Positions 7,691-16,473 of a DNA stretch of 64,000 nt are shown here, piece by piece (position 1 is the stretch's first letter; every line of letters begins with the position of its first letter). The stretch is from CAYXPR01 sp964467255 (lineage in GTDB: Bacteria; Pseudomonadota; Alphaproteobacteria; Rickettsiales; RGZB01). The stretch covers positions 1 through 64,000 of the forward strand of contig CAYXPR010000010.1 in the NCBI GenBank assembly GCA_964467255.1. Reading direction: 5' to 3'. The position numbers and the translations under genes were made by a program. The notes below the pieces were generated by a model. It ran no database searches and was not told where the DNA came from. It saw only the letters and a list, made by a program, of their open reading frames with translations.

Positions 7691-8092
7691 ATGGTTTTCA
7701 GAAAAATTATTATTTTATTCTCATTGTTAGGATTGGTAACGTCTTGCGGGGGGAGAATAGCAAACCCGACGCCCACGACCTATTTTCAAGACCCCTTAAA
7801 AAGCTGCAATCAGCTAGAGGGTGAAATGAGCACCCTTCAGAACGATATAATTGCGCTTGAGCCCCATACAAATAAAGACGCTAGCAATCAAAAGCTTATG
7901 CTTTCCAGCTTTCTTTTGGTATTCCCTATATTCTTCATGGATATGAGCAACGCAGACAACATAGAATATCAAGCGCTGCGTCAAAGATACAATCACTTGT
8001 TAGCTGTCAGCAATAAAAAGAAGTGTCCCTCTGAAAGGGCACCTTTGAGCCTTGATAGGCGTTTTCTTAAAGAAGATAAGGCTAACAATTAG
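7691..8092 (+). CDS. Putative lipoprotein of unknown function
   Basis: The 133-residue product has a lipoprotein signal peptide with lipobox LVTSC, so the mature protein would start at C19. The mature part begins GGRIANPTPTTY, has one Cys at about 39, a hydrophobic segment at about 70-84 (LMLSSFLLVFPIFFM) that may be a membrane helix, and a basic tail. The mix of lipoprotein signal and inner hydrophobic helix is seen in some conjugation or island-borne proteins, but no family is recognised. Its 3' end overlaps the convergent recombinase gene by four bases. Confidence 0.6.
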   Translation: MVFRKIIILFSLLGLVTSCGGRIANPTPTTYFQDPLKSCNQLEGEMSTLQNDIIALEPHTNKDASNQKLMLSSFLLVFPIFFMDMSNADNIEYQALRQRYNHLLAVSNKKKCPSERAPLSLDRRFLKEDKANN

Positions 8093-9717
8093 CCCAATTT
8101 ATAAGTGATATCGTAATTAGTAACCTGATCAGGCTCTGTATTAAAAAAGGCAATCTGCTCTGGGTACTCGGCGTACATCAATTTCATTACCTCCTTCCAG
8201 CAGTCACTCTCGCGCTGAGTTGAAAGCAGATGCAGTGGTGGACGATAAATAAAATTAAGCTTTCTGTTCTTAAGCACAATTTTCTCGAAGACCATGAAGA
8301 GAATCTTCCTTTGCTCATATTCATTTTCTGCTTTTTCAAAAAGCAAATGTGCATTGGCCGCAAAAACTATTACTGACAACAATTTTCCTGCAATGCTGAG
8401 GCGAAATTTACCGTAATGATGCCGTTTCTTTTCTAGTTCATTTTTTTCTAGATCTAACTCATTACGTAGCCTTAGATACTCACTTTTTGAGACCAGCCCT
8501 TCTAAATAAGTGCGAATCAAGTTTTGTTTAGTTATGTCAATTTGAGTGATTTTCTGAGACGTCTCTACGTAAAGTGTTTGAAGTCGATGTGATGTACCTC
8601 TGGTTATTTCTGGCGCTAAGGTCTGTATCTGTTCTTTTGAGGGGATAATTTCTTTTAACTTATACAACTCTGAAGCTATTTGCTCCCGAGCAACCTCCGA
8701 TTTAATCGACATTTCACTGCATTTTAGCCTCTGTGACCAGCGCGCTGTGCAACATTCATAGTATCTCTTTGGATTGGGTCGGTAACTTTTATTTAATATA
8801 TGAACTACTCTACCACCACAGCATCCGCATATTGCCAGGTTATGTAGCATTGTTTGATTATGATTGTACTTGGAGTAACCTATTTTTCTTCCCTTGCGCG
8901 TTCGTATTCTTTGGCATTTATGAAATGTTTCTTTATCGATAACGGTCTTGTAGATATGCGGGTATCTGGAGCCATTGTAGTCCATTTCACCCATATAAAA
9001 TGGGTTTGTTATTATAGACCTTATTCTTTTCCTTAGCTCTTTTTCCTGAGATTTGTTAAGCGGCTTCTTAAGCAATCGAGAGCTGACTGCAATGTCTGCC
9101 AGGCCACCTAAGCTGGTATTTCCTTGAACATAAACTTTAAAAAGTCTTGCTATTTTTTGAGCTTTTTTATCAGTAATTGCGATGATTCTTTTACCTTTAC
9201 TATCTCTCTTGGAGATATATCCAAAAGGCATTGCTGAAGAAGGATAAATACCCCGCTCTCTAGCATAAGCCTTCCCCCGTCTAGAGCTTTCTTTAAGGTT
9301 AACAATGTACATTTTTGCGGCCATCACCACCGCATCCCAGACTATGTGTGTACCGCCTGAAGAGCGATTATTAATAATTAGCCCTTCTCTCCTAAAATGA
9401 ATCTCAATTTTTCCAGAATTTACCAGCTCATTTAGAAGAATGGTTTCCTTAAAATCTCTTTGTACTCTATCAATTGCATCAGCGACCAATGCAACACAAT
9501 TTGGGTAAGATTTTATCTTTTCTATGACATCATAGAATTTTTTTCTTTTCCCCTTGGTAGAGGACTCAATTAGTTTGTATTCATTGACTACAATAAACCC
9601 GCTTCTAATACAGTATTCCCTTAACCGGGTTACTTGAGAATCCAAAGAGGAGGTTTCACCTTGTTCTTTAGAAGATACCCTTGCCAAAATAACTGCTTTC
9701 ATAGACTCACCACTCAT
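8089..9717 (-). CDS. Large serine recombinase
   Basis: The product has 542 residues. The N-terminal resolvase domain (about 6-150) has the catalytic serine in ARVSSKEQ and the Arg-bearing DAIDRVQRDFKETI and SSRRGKAYARERG blocks. A recombinase domain follows (about 165-285, with ITNPFYMGEMDYNG), then a zinc ribbon with CGCCGG and a later CC/C group (about 295-335), and a long C-terminal coiled region. Enzymes of this type integrate and excise phages and mobile islands. An internal start, MKAV at 9702, is equally possible. It sits at the right edge of the AT-rich accessory region and is the most likely mobility gene of the island that begins near the tRNA-Gln. Confidence 0.93.
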   Translation of the reverse strand: MSGESMKAVILARVSSKEQGETSSLDSQVTRLREYCIRSGFIVVNEYKLIESSTKGKRKKFYDVIEKIKSYPNCVALVADAIDRVQRDFKETILLNELVNSGKIEIHFRREGLIINNRSSGGTHIVWDAVVMAAKMYIVNLKESSRRGKAYARERGIYPSSAMPFGYISKRDSKGKRIIAITDKKAQKIARLFKVYVQGNTSLGGLADIAVSSRLLKKPLNKSQEKELRKRIRSIITNPFYMGEMDYNGSRYPHIYKTVIDKETFHKCQRIRTRKGRKIGYSKYNHNQTMLHNLAICGCCGGRVVHILNKSYRPNPKRYYECCTARWSQRLKCSEMSIKSEVAREQIASELYKLKEIIPSKEQIQTLAPEITRGTSHRLQTLYVETSQKITQIDITKQNLIRTYLEGLVSKSEYLRLRNELDLEKNELEKKRHHYGKFRLSIAGKLLSVIVFAANAHLLFEKAENEYEQRKILFMVFEKIVLKNRKLNFIYRPPLHLLSTQRESDCWKEVMKLMYAEYPEQIAFFNTEPDQVTNYDITYKLG

Positions 9718-10013
9718 AATCTATTAGAGGAAGAACCCATAATAGGGTTTTTATCACTAAAATTACGTGAGATATATGAACTCCTTACTGTATTCTTAAT
9801 AGGATTTTTCCGAATAAAAAACGTGCTCTAAGAAGTATCTTTAAAAAGAAGCCCTCAAAATCGCTGTAATAATTGAATATTACCCTGTAATTTACTAATT
9901 TATCAGTGGCATACTGAGGCAAGTGTTAGTAGTGGAACCCCGCACAGCCAACCTTTGACGCAACAGCCCTCAGAAAACATTGTTGCAGGACCTAGAGATA
10001 CTTTCGTAAAATC
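9718..10013. other. Non-coding stretch at the right edge of the island
   Basis: About 296 bases lie between the recombinase start and the outer-membrane barrel stop. A short hairpin AACCC/GGGTT followed by a T run (9734-9752) has terminator shape on the plus strand. The att site of the recombinase would be expected here. I found no copy of the tRNA-Gln 3' end. Confidence 0.4.
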
Positions 10014-12206
10014 CTAGTTAACGTCCATGCTCCACTGGCCGCTACGCGGGGAATTAAAGCGTTTAGCGTGCTGCAGCTCAAGACGCAGCTGACCGTCAAC
10101 CCGGTGCGGGATACCATAACGAAGAACGCCATTCTTGGTTTCCCATTCTACAACACGGATAAGTTTTCCACTGGAAATATCCGACGCAAGCTTATCCGAG
10201 AAGTCACCCTGCTCTACCGCATTCGACGGGGCACCAAACTGACGCACCAATTTTTCTTTCACGCGCTCGTAGAGTTGTGCAACGCTACGTGGAGAGCCCG
10301 TATCCGTAACGTCAATCACGAGGCCAGACTTCTGCACACTGCCTTTCTTGTGGGCAACAACAAAGCGCTGACGCTCAACAACATCATTGAGGATGTTCGC
10401 TTCATACGATTTGATGCCAGAGAAGGTGGTAGCCTTCGTGATACCATTTTCGCTGAGCAGCGACTCCGCGCGTTCAATTTTTTCACCGGGCCCAATATCT
10501 TCAATGAGGCTCAGTTTAGCAAATTTCAGGCTTGGAGCCGTTTGCTTTTCCGCGCCGAAGGAGCTGCCACTTGCAAAGCTTTCACCAAGGCTTGAGCCAG
10601 CGGGTTTATTAAAGCGCACTGTCCAATATGCACCGACACGGTAAACATCCGTATCAAGCGCGGCATCCACATTCCGGTCATAACGTTCACCGCTGACACC
10701 AAACTCATGGTTTTCATAAAAATAGGCGTATTCAAGACCAGCGGTTTGCGTTGCAACATCCGGAGATGTACCAGACACGCGGTTTTGACGCAGTAGGCCG
10801 TAGTTTGCGCTAATGCGGTGCTCCTCATTGGCGAGACTAATATTAAGCGTTGGCTGGAATTCACGTGAATCAGACGTGATGTTCGAATCCACCTTACGCA
10901 GCGCGACACCAGGATTAAAGGTACCACTTAAGCCTGCGATGCTGATGGGCTTATATACCCCTACGCCCACCTGACGGATGCTGTTATCCGTATTGGCGGC
11001 GAGTCTATCGTTCGTGCGCTGCAGGAACAGATTGAACTGGCCAGAGATATCTTCATAGATGGGTTTGTTCAACGTCGCATCCAGAGTATCGCTGTATTGG
11101 TCGATGGTGCTGAAGTCGTCCTGAATCCGTTGACGGAAAAGATCAATATTTGAGGTCACATTGGAAACGTAGTTAGCAAGAACCGGGCCAGAAAGATTCA
11201 AGCCCGCGACATCCGTATCTGACTGGTTGGTGGAATCAAAGCTGTCCTCAAAGCGCTGTAGGCGGCCTCTGAGGTAAGTGCCTGATTCAAAGCGCCAACC
11301 AGCATGACCTTCAAATGATCTGCGGTCGGGCGTGATAATGGCGCCATTTGGCCTGTAATCTGTGCCATACCGTTCAAACCGAAGGCGGTAGTCCAGTGGC
11401 TCGTCGTCGCTCCTGCCGCTGACTTGAGCAAATGTTCCCGTATCCGTCTTATCTTTTGTAGCGGCATAATCACCATCAAATAGCGCAAGCTCGCCTTCAA
11501 AAACCAGCTTCTGCTTGAGGAGATTAAAGAGCTTCTCGATGGCGGCGCTGTAGGTCATTTGAGAATTATCAGCACCGGCGAGTGTCGGTGTGGTTTCATC
11601 CTGACGGGCGTTAATCATGTTGAGGCTCACCTGCCCTAAATCCCTATCTTCCATAAGCCAGGACGCACCGGTGTAATAGTCATCATTGGCGTCTCCTGTG
11701 CGGTAGGTAGGCTGATTTGCGCCAGTAAATACCAAGAAAGAGTGTTTGCGCTCTGGAGTGCTATAAGGCTGAAGTTCCACTGAAGCGCCTTTCAGCGTGC
11801 GCTGAAGTGTGCGGTAGCTGACGCCTGCAAAGTAGTCGCCCGCTTCTACACGGAAAGGAACCGAAGCATCGCCTTTTTCATAGAACAAGTTGACACGCTC
11901 AGGCACAAAACCGTTATCTGTCGTTCTGTAATCAGAGTCATTCACCACACCAAGAACGCTGCCGCGGAAACGCTCATACGGAGAAATTTGACGGGAAGCA
12001 TTGACGTTGAATTCATTGAACATCTGGTCGCCACCGAAAGCAAATGGGCTGGAGGTTTTATCTCCTTCGATGTCGTAATAATCCATCCGCAGAGTGTTGT
12101 AGCCATCAATCGTCCAGTCTTTCCAGACATCCTCAGCCGCAGCGGCCTTCGCCTGAAGGGCAAAGGTGGCCACACCTGCAAGTAATAAAACGCTGTATCG
12201 CTTCAT
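10014..12206 (-). CDS. Large outer-membrane beta-barrel protein of unknown function
   Basis: The product has 730 residues with a signal peptide ending AAAAED (about 1-25). Alternating amphipathic strands rich in Tyr, Arg and Asp run from about 30 to 560, typical of an outer-membrane barrel of many strands. A C-terminal portion of about 150 residues (after GSSFGAEK) is non-barrel-like, contains RVVEWETKNGVLRYGIP and may be periplasmic. The chain does not end in the usual aromatic residue. It is the last gene of a four-gene minus-strand operon with the exported proteins at 12220, 12715 and 14367. I see no TonB plug. It may be the channel or anchor for the two secreted coiled-coil proteins (inference). 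Confidence 0.7.
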   Translation of the reverse strand: MKRYSVLLLAGVATFALQAKAAAAEDVWKDWTIDGYNTLRMDYYDIEGDKTSSPFAFGGDQMFNEFNVNASRQISPYERFRGSVLGVVNDSDYRTTDNGFVPERVNLFYEKGDASVPFRVEAGDYFAGVSYRTLQRTLKGASVELQPYSTPERKHSFLVFTGANQPTYRTGDANDDYYTGASWLMEDRDLGQVSLNMINARQDETTPTLAGADNSQMTYSAAIEKLFNLLKQKLVFEGELALFDGDYAATKDKTDTGTFAQVSGRSDDEPLDYRLRFERYGTDYRPNGAIITPDRRSFEGHAGWRFESGTYLRGRLQRFEDSFDSTNQSDTDVAGLNLSGPVLANYVSNVTSNIDLFRQRIQDDFSTIDQYSDTLDATLNKPIYEDISGQFNLFLQRTNDRLAANTDNSIRQVGVGVYKPISIAGLSGTFNPGVALRKVDSNITSDSREFQPTLNISLANEEHRISANYGLLRQNRVSGTSPDVATQTAGLEYAYFYENHEFGVSGERYDRNVDAALDTDVYRVGAYWTVRFNKPAGSSLGESFASGSSFGAEKQTAPSLKFAKLSLIEDIGPGEKIERAESLLSENGITKATTFSGIKSYEANILNDVVERQRFVVAHKKGSVQKSGLVIDVTDTGSPRSVAQLYERVKEKLVRQFGAPSNAVEQGDFSDKLASDISSGKLIRVVEWETKNGVLRYGIPHRVDGQLRLELQHAKRFNSPRSGQWSMDVN

Positions 12207-12219
12207 GGTGTGCTCCTTG

Positions 12220-12708
12220 TTAGCTCAACGGCTGCTTAATTTTAAATACCAGCTCGGTCCTGCCTGGGAAACGCTGGAACCCGGCAGTCGGATGGTTAAA
12301 CTCAATTTGTGTGTTCACGATAACAGAAACGCGGCTGACCCTGACGCCGTCTTGTTCGTACTGCTGCAGGGTCTGTTGACCCTGGACAGAAAGAAGGTTC
12401 AGCTTGGCATCACGCGGGATGGAGCTCTGAATATTTTCCTGAAGACGTGCCTTGTCATAAAAATCTTTACCGAGGTGCTTTTCTATATCTTTGCTATTCC
12501 AGGAACCAACCAGCTGCTTTACCGTTTTATCAACAATTCTTGCATCCACGGGCTGAAAGTTATCTACAGCAACTGCGCCTTCAGGAAGCTGCGCGGGAGC
12601 AGATATAGCGTTTAGCGCACGGAACTCTCTCGCCTGAGTGGGCTGTGTCATGCAAAGGCAGGCTACTAAAGCCACTGCTGTTATATATGCGATCTGCCTC
12701 ATTCTCAC
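12220..12708 (-). CDS. Exported protein of unknown function
   Basis: The product has 162 residues with a signal peptide ending TQAREF (about 1-26). The mature part has a helix with LVGSWNSKDIEKHLGKDF, then LNLLSVQG and several beta strands ending RTELVFKI. The helix-then-sheet order is compatible with an NTF2-like fold, but this is only a guess. It sits between the barrel gene and the coiled-coil genes, with spacings of 13 and 6 bases, so it is co-transcribed. A periplasmic assembly factor or small subunit for the barrel is a reasonable reading of the context. Confidence 0.6.
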   Translation of the reverse strand: MRMRQIAYITAVALVACLCMTQPTQAREFRALNAISAPAQLPEGAVAVDNFQPVDARIVDKTVKQLVGSWNSKDIEKHLGKDFYDKARLQENIQSSIPRDAKLNLLSVQGQQTLQQYEQDGVRVSRVSVIVNTQIEFNHPTAGFQRFPGRTELVFKIKQPLS

Positions 12709-12714
12709 TCTCCC

Positions 12715-14355
12715 TTACTTTACAGTTCCGTTTGCCGGAATTGGAATTGCCTTCGTTTCCCCACCCTTACTCTTCGTATTGACGGTAATTGTTCCGGAGA
12801 AGCTACCTTTATCTGGTGAAGAGCAGTTGAAGAAAACCGTAATCGTATGGCTGGTGCCACTGCCGGATTTATTGACTGTAAGCTTCGGTGCAATAGAACC
12901 TGAAGTGCTAACGCCAGTGATATCCATCGGCACGCTGCTATAAATCGTTACGCTACCAGCCGCTTGTGGACACGGTGAGCTACCTACGGTGTGTACAAAA
13001 CCAATTGAACCGGAAAGGTTAACCTGAAAAGGCTCTTCTTCAACGGGCGGCTGCTTGGGTTCTGTTTTAACAACCTTAGGCGGCTCAATCACCTTTTCAG
13101 GCGTCTTCACTACTACTGGCTTGTAGGGCTCTTTCTCTACTTTCGGCGGTTGATTCTTCGGCTCAGGTTCTTTCTTTACTTTCTTATCACCCTTGCCGAC
13201 CTTCTCTACTTCTTTTGCATCAAAGGCATTGGTGCCGTCCACAGCATTTACACTCTCAAGCTCCACGGTGGCTTCCCCCGTCTTGACTCTATCTTTCTTA
13301 CCTTTGTTGCTTGTGGCTGATTTATTTACAGCTGTTCCACCACCGGGTACAACGAGCGTTGTGCCCTCGCCGGCATCCTTCGCAGTTTTTACGCAACGAC
13401 GCAGGCACGCATTGTAGGCATTCACAGCAGCGGCGTAAGCTTCCTGTGCGCGGCGTGCTTCACCGGCATCAAAATCCGCAACACGCTGTGCGCTGGTGTT
13501 CCGGTCACGCAGGCGTGAAAGTTGACGTTCAATATCCGGAATCTGGCGCTCCAAATTGTTGAGCGAATTATTGTATTGCTCCCATTGACGCAGCAGAGCA
13601 TTGGAAGCATTGGAGCCCATAGCCGGAGGCTTATTGCCCTTCAGCCGGTCGCGCTCTGTGCGAGCATTGTTTAGGTTACGTTCCGCTTCTTCAAGCGCCC
13701 TCTTCGCTTCATCCGCACGCTGGCGGGTCTTGCGGGCTTCTTCTTGCTTACGGTCATTATCACGTTCTGCCCTATACATGGCTGCCTGCTGACTTTCACA
13801 CTGACGGCGACAAATTTCATCTGCCACAGTTTCACCATCGCGAGGGGTTGCCGGCCTGCCACCAGCGCTGCTTTGACCAGAGCTGCCTTCGGTAGCACCG
13901 CTAGAGCCGCCAGTTACGCCACTGCTGGATGATGCAACACCGCTGCTGGAAGGCGGCTGGCCGATAAGATCCTTTTCCGTACACTCACGCTCGACAATCT
14001 CGGCGAGTTCCGTAAGCTTGCGTATCGCGTCTGCTGTTTTTATATATTCCTCGCTATCGCTACCCATGCGTGATGAAGCGATGCTCAACGACTTGATGTT
14101 CTGACGAATCGAGATAATCCATGAATTACAGATAATCGAGCCAGAGTTCAGCGCGAGTTCGGCAAGCGGCCCGCTGCCACCACGCACGGCCTCGCCCTTT
14201 GTCGCCAGACCCGATACAGCATTGAAGGCTGCATCAGCCGCGCTCTGCGCCTGCTCACTAAAGCCATTCTCATTGAGCACCGCACCAGGCAAACCCGAAA
14301 GGGCCTGCGTGGGCAGAAACAGAAGAACCAGCAATACGAAAAACAAACGCTTCAT
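12715..14355 (-). CDS. Secreted cysteine-paired coiled-coil protein with C-terminal beta domain (paralogue 1)
   Basis: The product has 546 residues with a signal peptide (1-20). A helical region follows with C76 and C125, then a Ser/Gly linker (about 135-168). An antiparallel coiled-coil hairpin (about 182-321) opens with C182-x3-C186 and closes with C317-x3-C321, which would allow disulfide clamps at its base. After a Lys/Pro-rich linker (about 385-450) a beta domain of about 95 residues contains SSPCPQ and NCSSP cysteines. The same C-terminal domain ends the neighbour at 14367, so the two are paralogues. The stop lies 6 bases before the exported protein gene. No known family is recognised; a cell-surface structural role is inferred. 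Confidence 0.65.
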   Translation of the reverse strand: MKRLFFVLLVLLFLPTQALSGLPGAVLNENGFSEQAQSAADAAFNAVSGLATKGEAVRGGSGPLAELALNSGSIICNSWIISIRQNIKSLSIASSRMGSDSEEYIKTADAIRKLTELAEIVERECTEKDLIGQPPSSSGVASSSSGVTGGSSGATEGSSGQSSAGGRPATPRDGETVADEICRRQCESQQAAMYRAERDNDRKQEEARKTRQRADEAKRALEEAERNLNNARTERDRLKGNKPPAMGSNASNALLRQWEQYNNSLNNLERQIPDIERQLSRLRDRNTSAQRVADFDAGEARRAQEAYAAAVNAYNACLRRCVKTAKDAGEGTTLVVPGGGTAVNKSATSNKGKKDRVKTGEATVELESVNAVDGTNAFDAKEVEKVGKGDKKVKKEPEPKNQPPKVEKEPYKPVVVKTPEKVIEPPKVVKTEPKQPPVEEEPFQVNLSGSIGFVHTVGSSPCPQAAGSVTIYSSVPMDITGVSTSGSIAPKLTVNKSGSGTSHTITVFFNCSSPDKGSFSGTITVNTKSKGGETKAIPIPANGTVK

Positions 14356-14366
14356 TTACACTACCC

Positions 14367-16157
14367 CTAGCCGCTCACAGAGCCACTTGCTGAAACGGTT
14401 ACTGGCGCTGTCTCACCCGTCACGGTATCTGTTACCGTTCCAGTGACATTGCCTGTAAATGTGCCATTGGCTGGAGACGAGCAATTAAATTGTCCCTGCA
14501 GTTGCAGTGCCACGCTTGGCGCCCCGTTCGGACTTACATTCAGCTTCGATGAGAGGGTCCCGCTTACGGAAATGCCCGTGATATTGAGTGGGTGGCCATT
14601 ATTGGAGTTTATGACAACTGTGCCGGCAGACTGCGGACATGGAGAGGAGCCCACCGTATGGCTAAAGCTGAAGCTGCCAAACGTGCTTATCTGAAGCGGA
14701 GGTGTGCCGCCTGAACTGCCGCTACTTGCACCACTCGAAGAGGAAGCAGAACTTCCGCTGCTGCCCGAGGAGGAGCCGGAGGAAGAGGAAGCAGAGCTTC
14801 CGCCACTGCCCGAAGAAGAGCCGGAGGAAGAGGAAGCAGAACTTCCGCTGCTGACCATGCTTGGGATACGACCAATCTCTTTCGCATCAAATGGATTGGT
14901 GCCAGTGATGGGAACCGTATGCTCAAGTTCGGTGGAAACACCACTGCTGGCGCCAGGTACTAATACACCACCGGTGCTGCTGCTGGCACTTGAGCCTGCA
15001 CCACGACACCGTGTGCGTTCACACTCACGAAGCATGCCGAGTACTTGGTTAAAGTATTCGGTAATCTTCTGAAGTTTCCTCTGATGCTCTTCAATCGAAG
15101 CTTCCATCTGAGTTTTTTGTTCTGCATATTGCTCCCGAGTGTATTTTGGAGTCTCATCCCAGAAATCTATAGCGTCACCATTCGCTGCCTGATTTTCTTT
15201 TTCTGTTACGCCGGAATCGAGCTCACGTATTGCGGCCCTAAGATATTCAATTGACCGGAGTTCTTCTTCAGCCGTGCGTGGCAGACGGTTAAGTGCATCC
15301 GCTAGCTTCTGGCAAGGGAAGCAGGTGGAGTAAGGGCCAGCCCAGGGGAAAGGCAACGCCATGGGATCCTGTACGCCCGGCGGAGGATTTGCAGGAACCC
15401 ACCCACCAGAACCGCCGATGACAATACCGGTTTTGCCTTCTTCTACGTTACATTGTTTCTCGCATTCGGCGAGCTGGTTCGCTACAAGCTTGGCGATGTT
15501 TTCTTTTCTAGCAATCTCACCCTCTAGGTGGCGAACCCGTGCAGCGTAAGCTTCATTTATGTCATCCATCTGTTCTGTAACTTTTGATGTGAACGCAACA
15601 TAAGCATCTTGATCGGCAGCTAAGTTTGCAGATTTTCTACCTTCCTTATCCGCGCGCTCCCTTGAGGCCTTGCCCTGATCCAGCATTTGCCGAAGGCTTT
15701 TTAAGCGTGAGTCGCGAGTTTCTCTTGCCTCGACTACATCTCTACGGGCGTAGAAGAGATCTTTCATCGCATTGTTGTATCGCTCGGCTAAACCCTGGCA
15801 CGGTTTGCAGCTGGTCTGGATATCGTTCCAGAACGTAGCTCGGGAGTGACCGTCTTTATCAACCCACCAACCCTGATCATTGGGGTTGTTTGAGAATCTT
15901 CTGTACTCGCCGCCACTACGCGTTATCCAAATAGTTGTATCATCATCCGCAGGAATCTCTGCCTTATCAGCATCGCGATCCTCCCTTGAGGGCCCTTCGC
16001 TGATTTTGGAGCCAGGGCCTGACCTACGCTCAAGTTCTTCTCCGGTTCTGGCATTATTCAACTTATCTGCGAGTGCAGGCGCTGCCACTGCAAGGATGAC
16101 CAATGCCAAAATAAGGCAGAGCCAGCTCTGCCTGAGGGTTGGAAGAATCTTTCTCAT
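14367..16157 (-). CDS. Secreted cysteine-paired coiled-coil protein with Ser/Gly repeats and C-terminal beta domain (paralogue 2)
   Basis: The product has 596 residues with a signal peptide (1-30). Two coiled-coil hairpins carry cysteine pairs: module one C117-x2-C120 to C232-x3-C236, module two C279-x2-C282 to C379-x4-C384. Both open with a CxxCQxLA motif, so they arose by internal duplication. A Ser/Gly linker (about 435-490) is encoded by 45-bp DNA repeats. The last 100 residues match the C-terminal domain of the 12715 product (SHTVGSSPCPQ, then NCSSP). It is the first gene of the surface operon, with a hairpin and AT-rich promoter region upstream. Function unknown. Confidence 0.65.
   Translation of the reverse strand: MRKILPTLRQSWLCLILALVILAVAAPALADKLNNARTGEELERRSGPGSKISEGPSREDRDADKAEIPADDDTTIWITRSGGEYRRFSNNPNDQGWWVDKDGHSRATFWNDIQTSCKPCQGLAERYNNAMKDLFYARRDVVEARETRDSRLKSLRQMLDQGKASRERADKEGRKSANLAADQDAYVAFTSKVTEQMDDINEAYAARVRHLEGEIARKENIAKLVANQLAECEKQCNVEEGKTGIVIGGSGGWVPANPPPGVQDPMALPFPWAGPYSTCFPCQKLADALNRLPRTAEEELRSIEYLRAAIRELDSGVTEKENQAANGDAIDFWDETPKYTREQYAEQKTQMEASIEEHQRKLQKITEYFNQVLGMLRECERTRCRGAGSSASSSTGGVLVPGASSGVSTELEHTVPITGTNPFDAKEIGRIPSMVSSGSSASSSSGSSSGSGGSSASSSSGSSSGSSGSSASSSSGASSGSSGGTPPLQISTFGSFSFSHTVGSSPCPQSAGTVVINSNNGHPLNITGISVSGTLSSKLNVSPNGAPSVALQLQGQFNCSSPANGTFTGNVTGTVTDTVTGETAPVTVSASGSVSG
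14740..14853. repeat. 45-bp tandem repeat, about 2.5 copies
   Basis: Copies begin at about 14740, 14785 and 14830, each starting GAGGAAGCAG. They encode the Ser/Gly linker of the 14367 gene in 15-residue units. Copies differ at only a few positions, so the array probably expands and contracts. Confidence 0.85.
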
Positions 16158-16199
16158 CGGAACATCCCCTGAATGTGCACCTTTATATACCGTGTTTTT

Positions 16200-16233
16200 A
16201 AAACTGGCTTTTTGTAACTATAAAGCCAGTTTT
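16200..16233. terminator. Perfect 12-bp hairpin upstream of the surface operon
   Basis: AAAACTGGCTTT (16200-16211) pairs with AAAGCCAGTTTT (16222-16233) around a 10-base loop, with T runs on both sides. On the minus strand it would end transcripts from the 16474-18951 operon before the surface operon starts at 16157. A TATATA-like -10 lies between the hairpin and that start. The rest of the 316-base gap (16158-16473) shows nothing else. Confidence 0.7.
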
Positions 16234-16473
16234 GAAAACCCCAGCCATCATCCGCACCTAAAAAGAAAAATGCAAGAAAAATGCTTTTTGATAGATTTAT
16301 AGCTGTTAATCAGTGTCTTGCTTAGGGCCTGCCTACATAGCGCCAACCTTCTTGGCCTAAAAAACAGAGCTATTATCACACCCAATTATGGCCACAATAA
16401 AGAGGTCAAAAGCTATCCTGTATTTCTTCTGTTATCAGGTAACCGACTTGGCGCACTGAGGCTGAGAGAAATT

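Noticed and set aside
9718..10013. Possible second copy of the tRNA-Gln 3' end as the right attachment repeat
   Set aside because: The best candidate, around ACCCCGCACAGCCAACC (9934-9951), shares only short pieces with the tRNA end. That is too weak to call a direct repeat.
14701..15072. Long Glu/Pro-rich plus-strand frame over the Ser/Gly repeats
   Set aside because: It is the complement of the low-complexity linker of the minus-strand gene and has no start site or similarity of its own.
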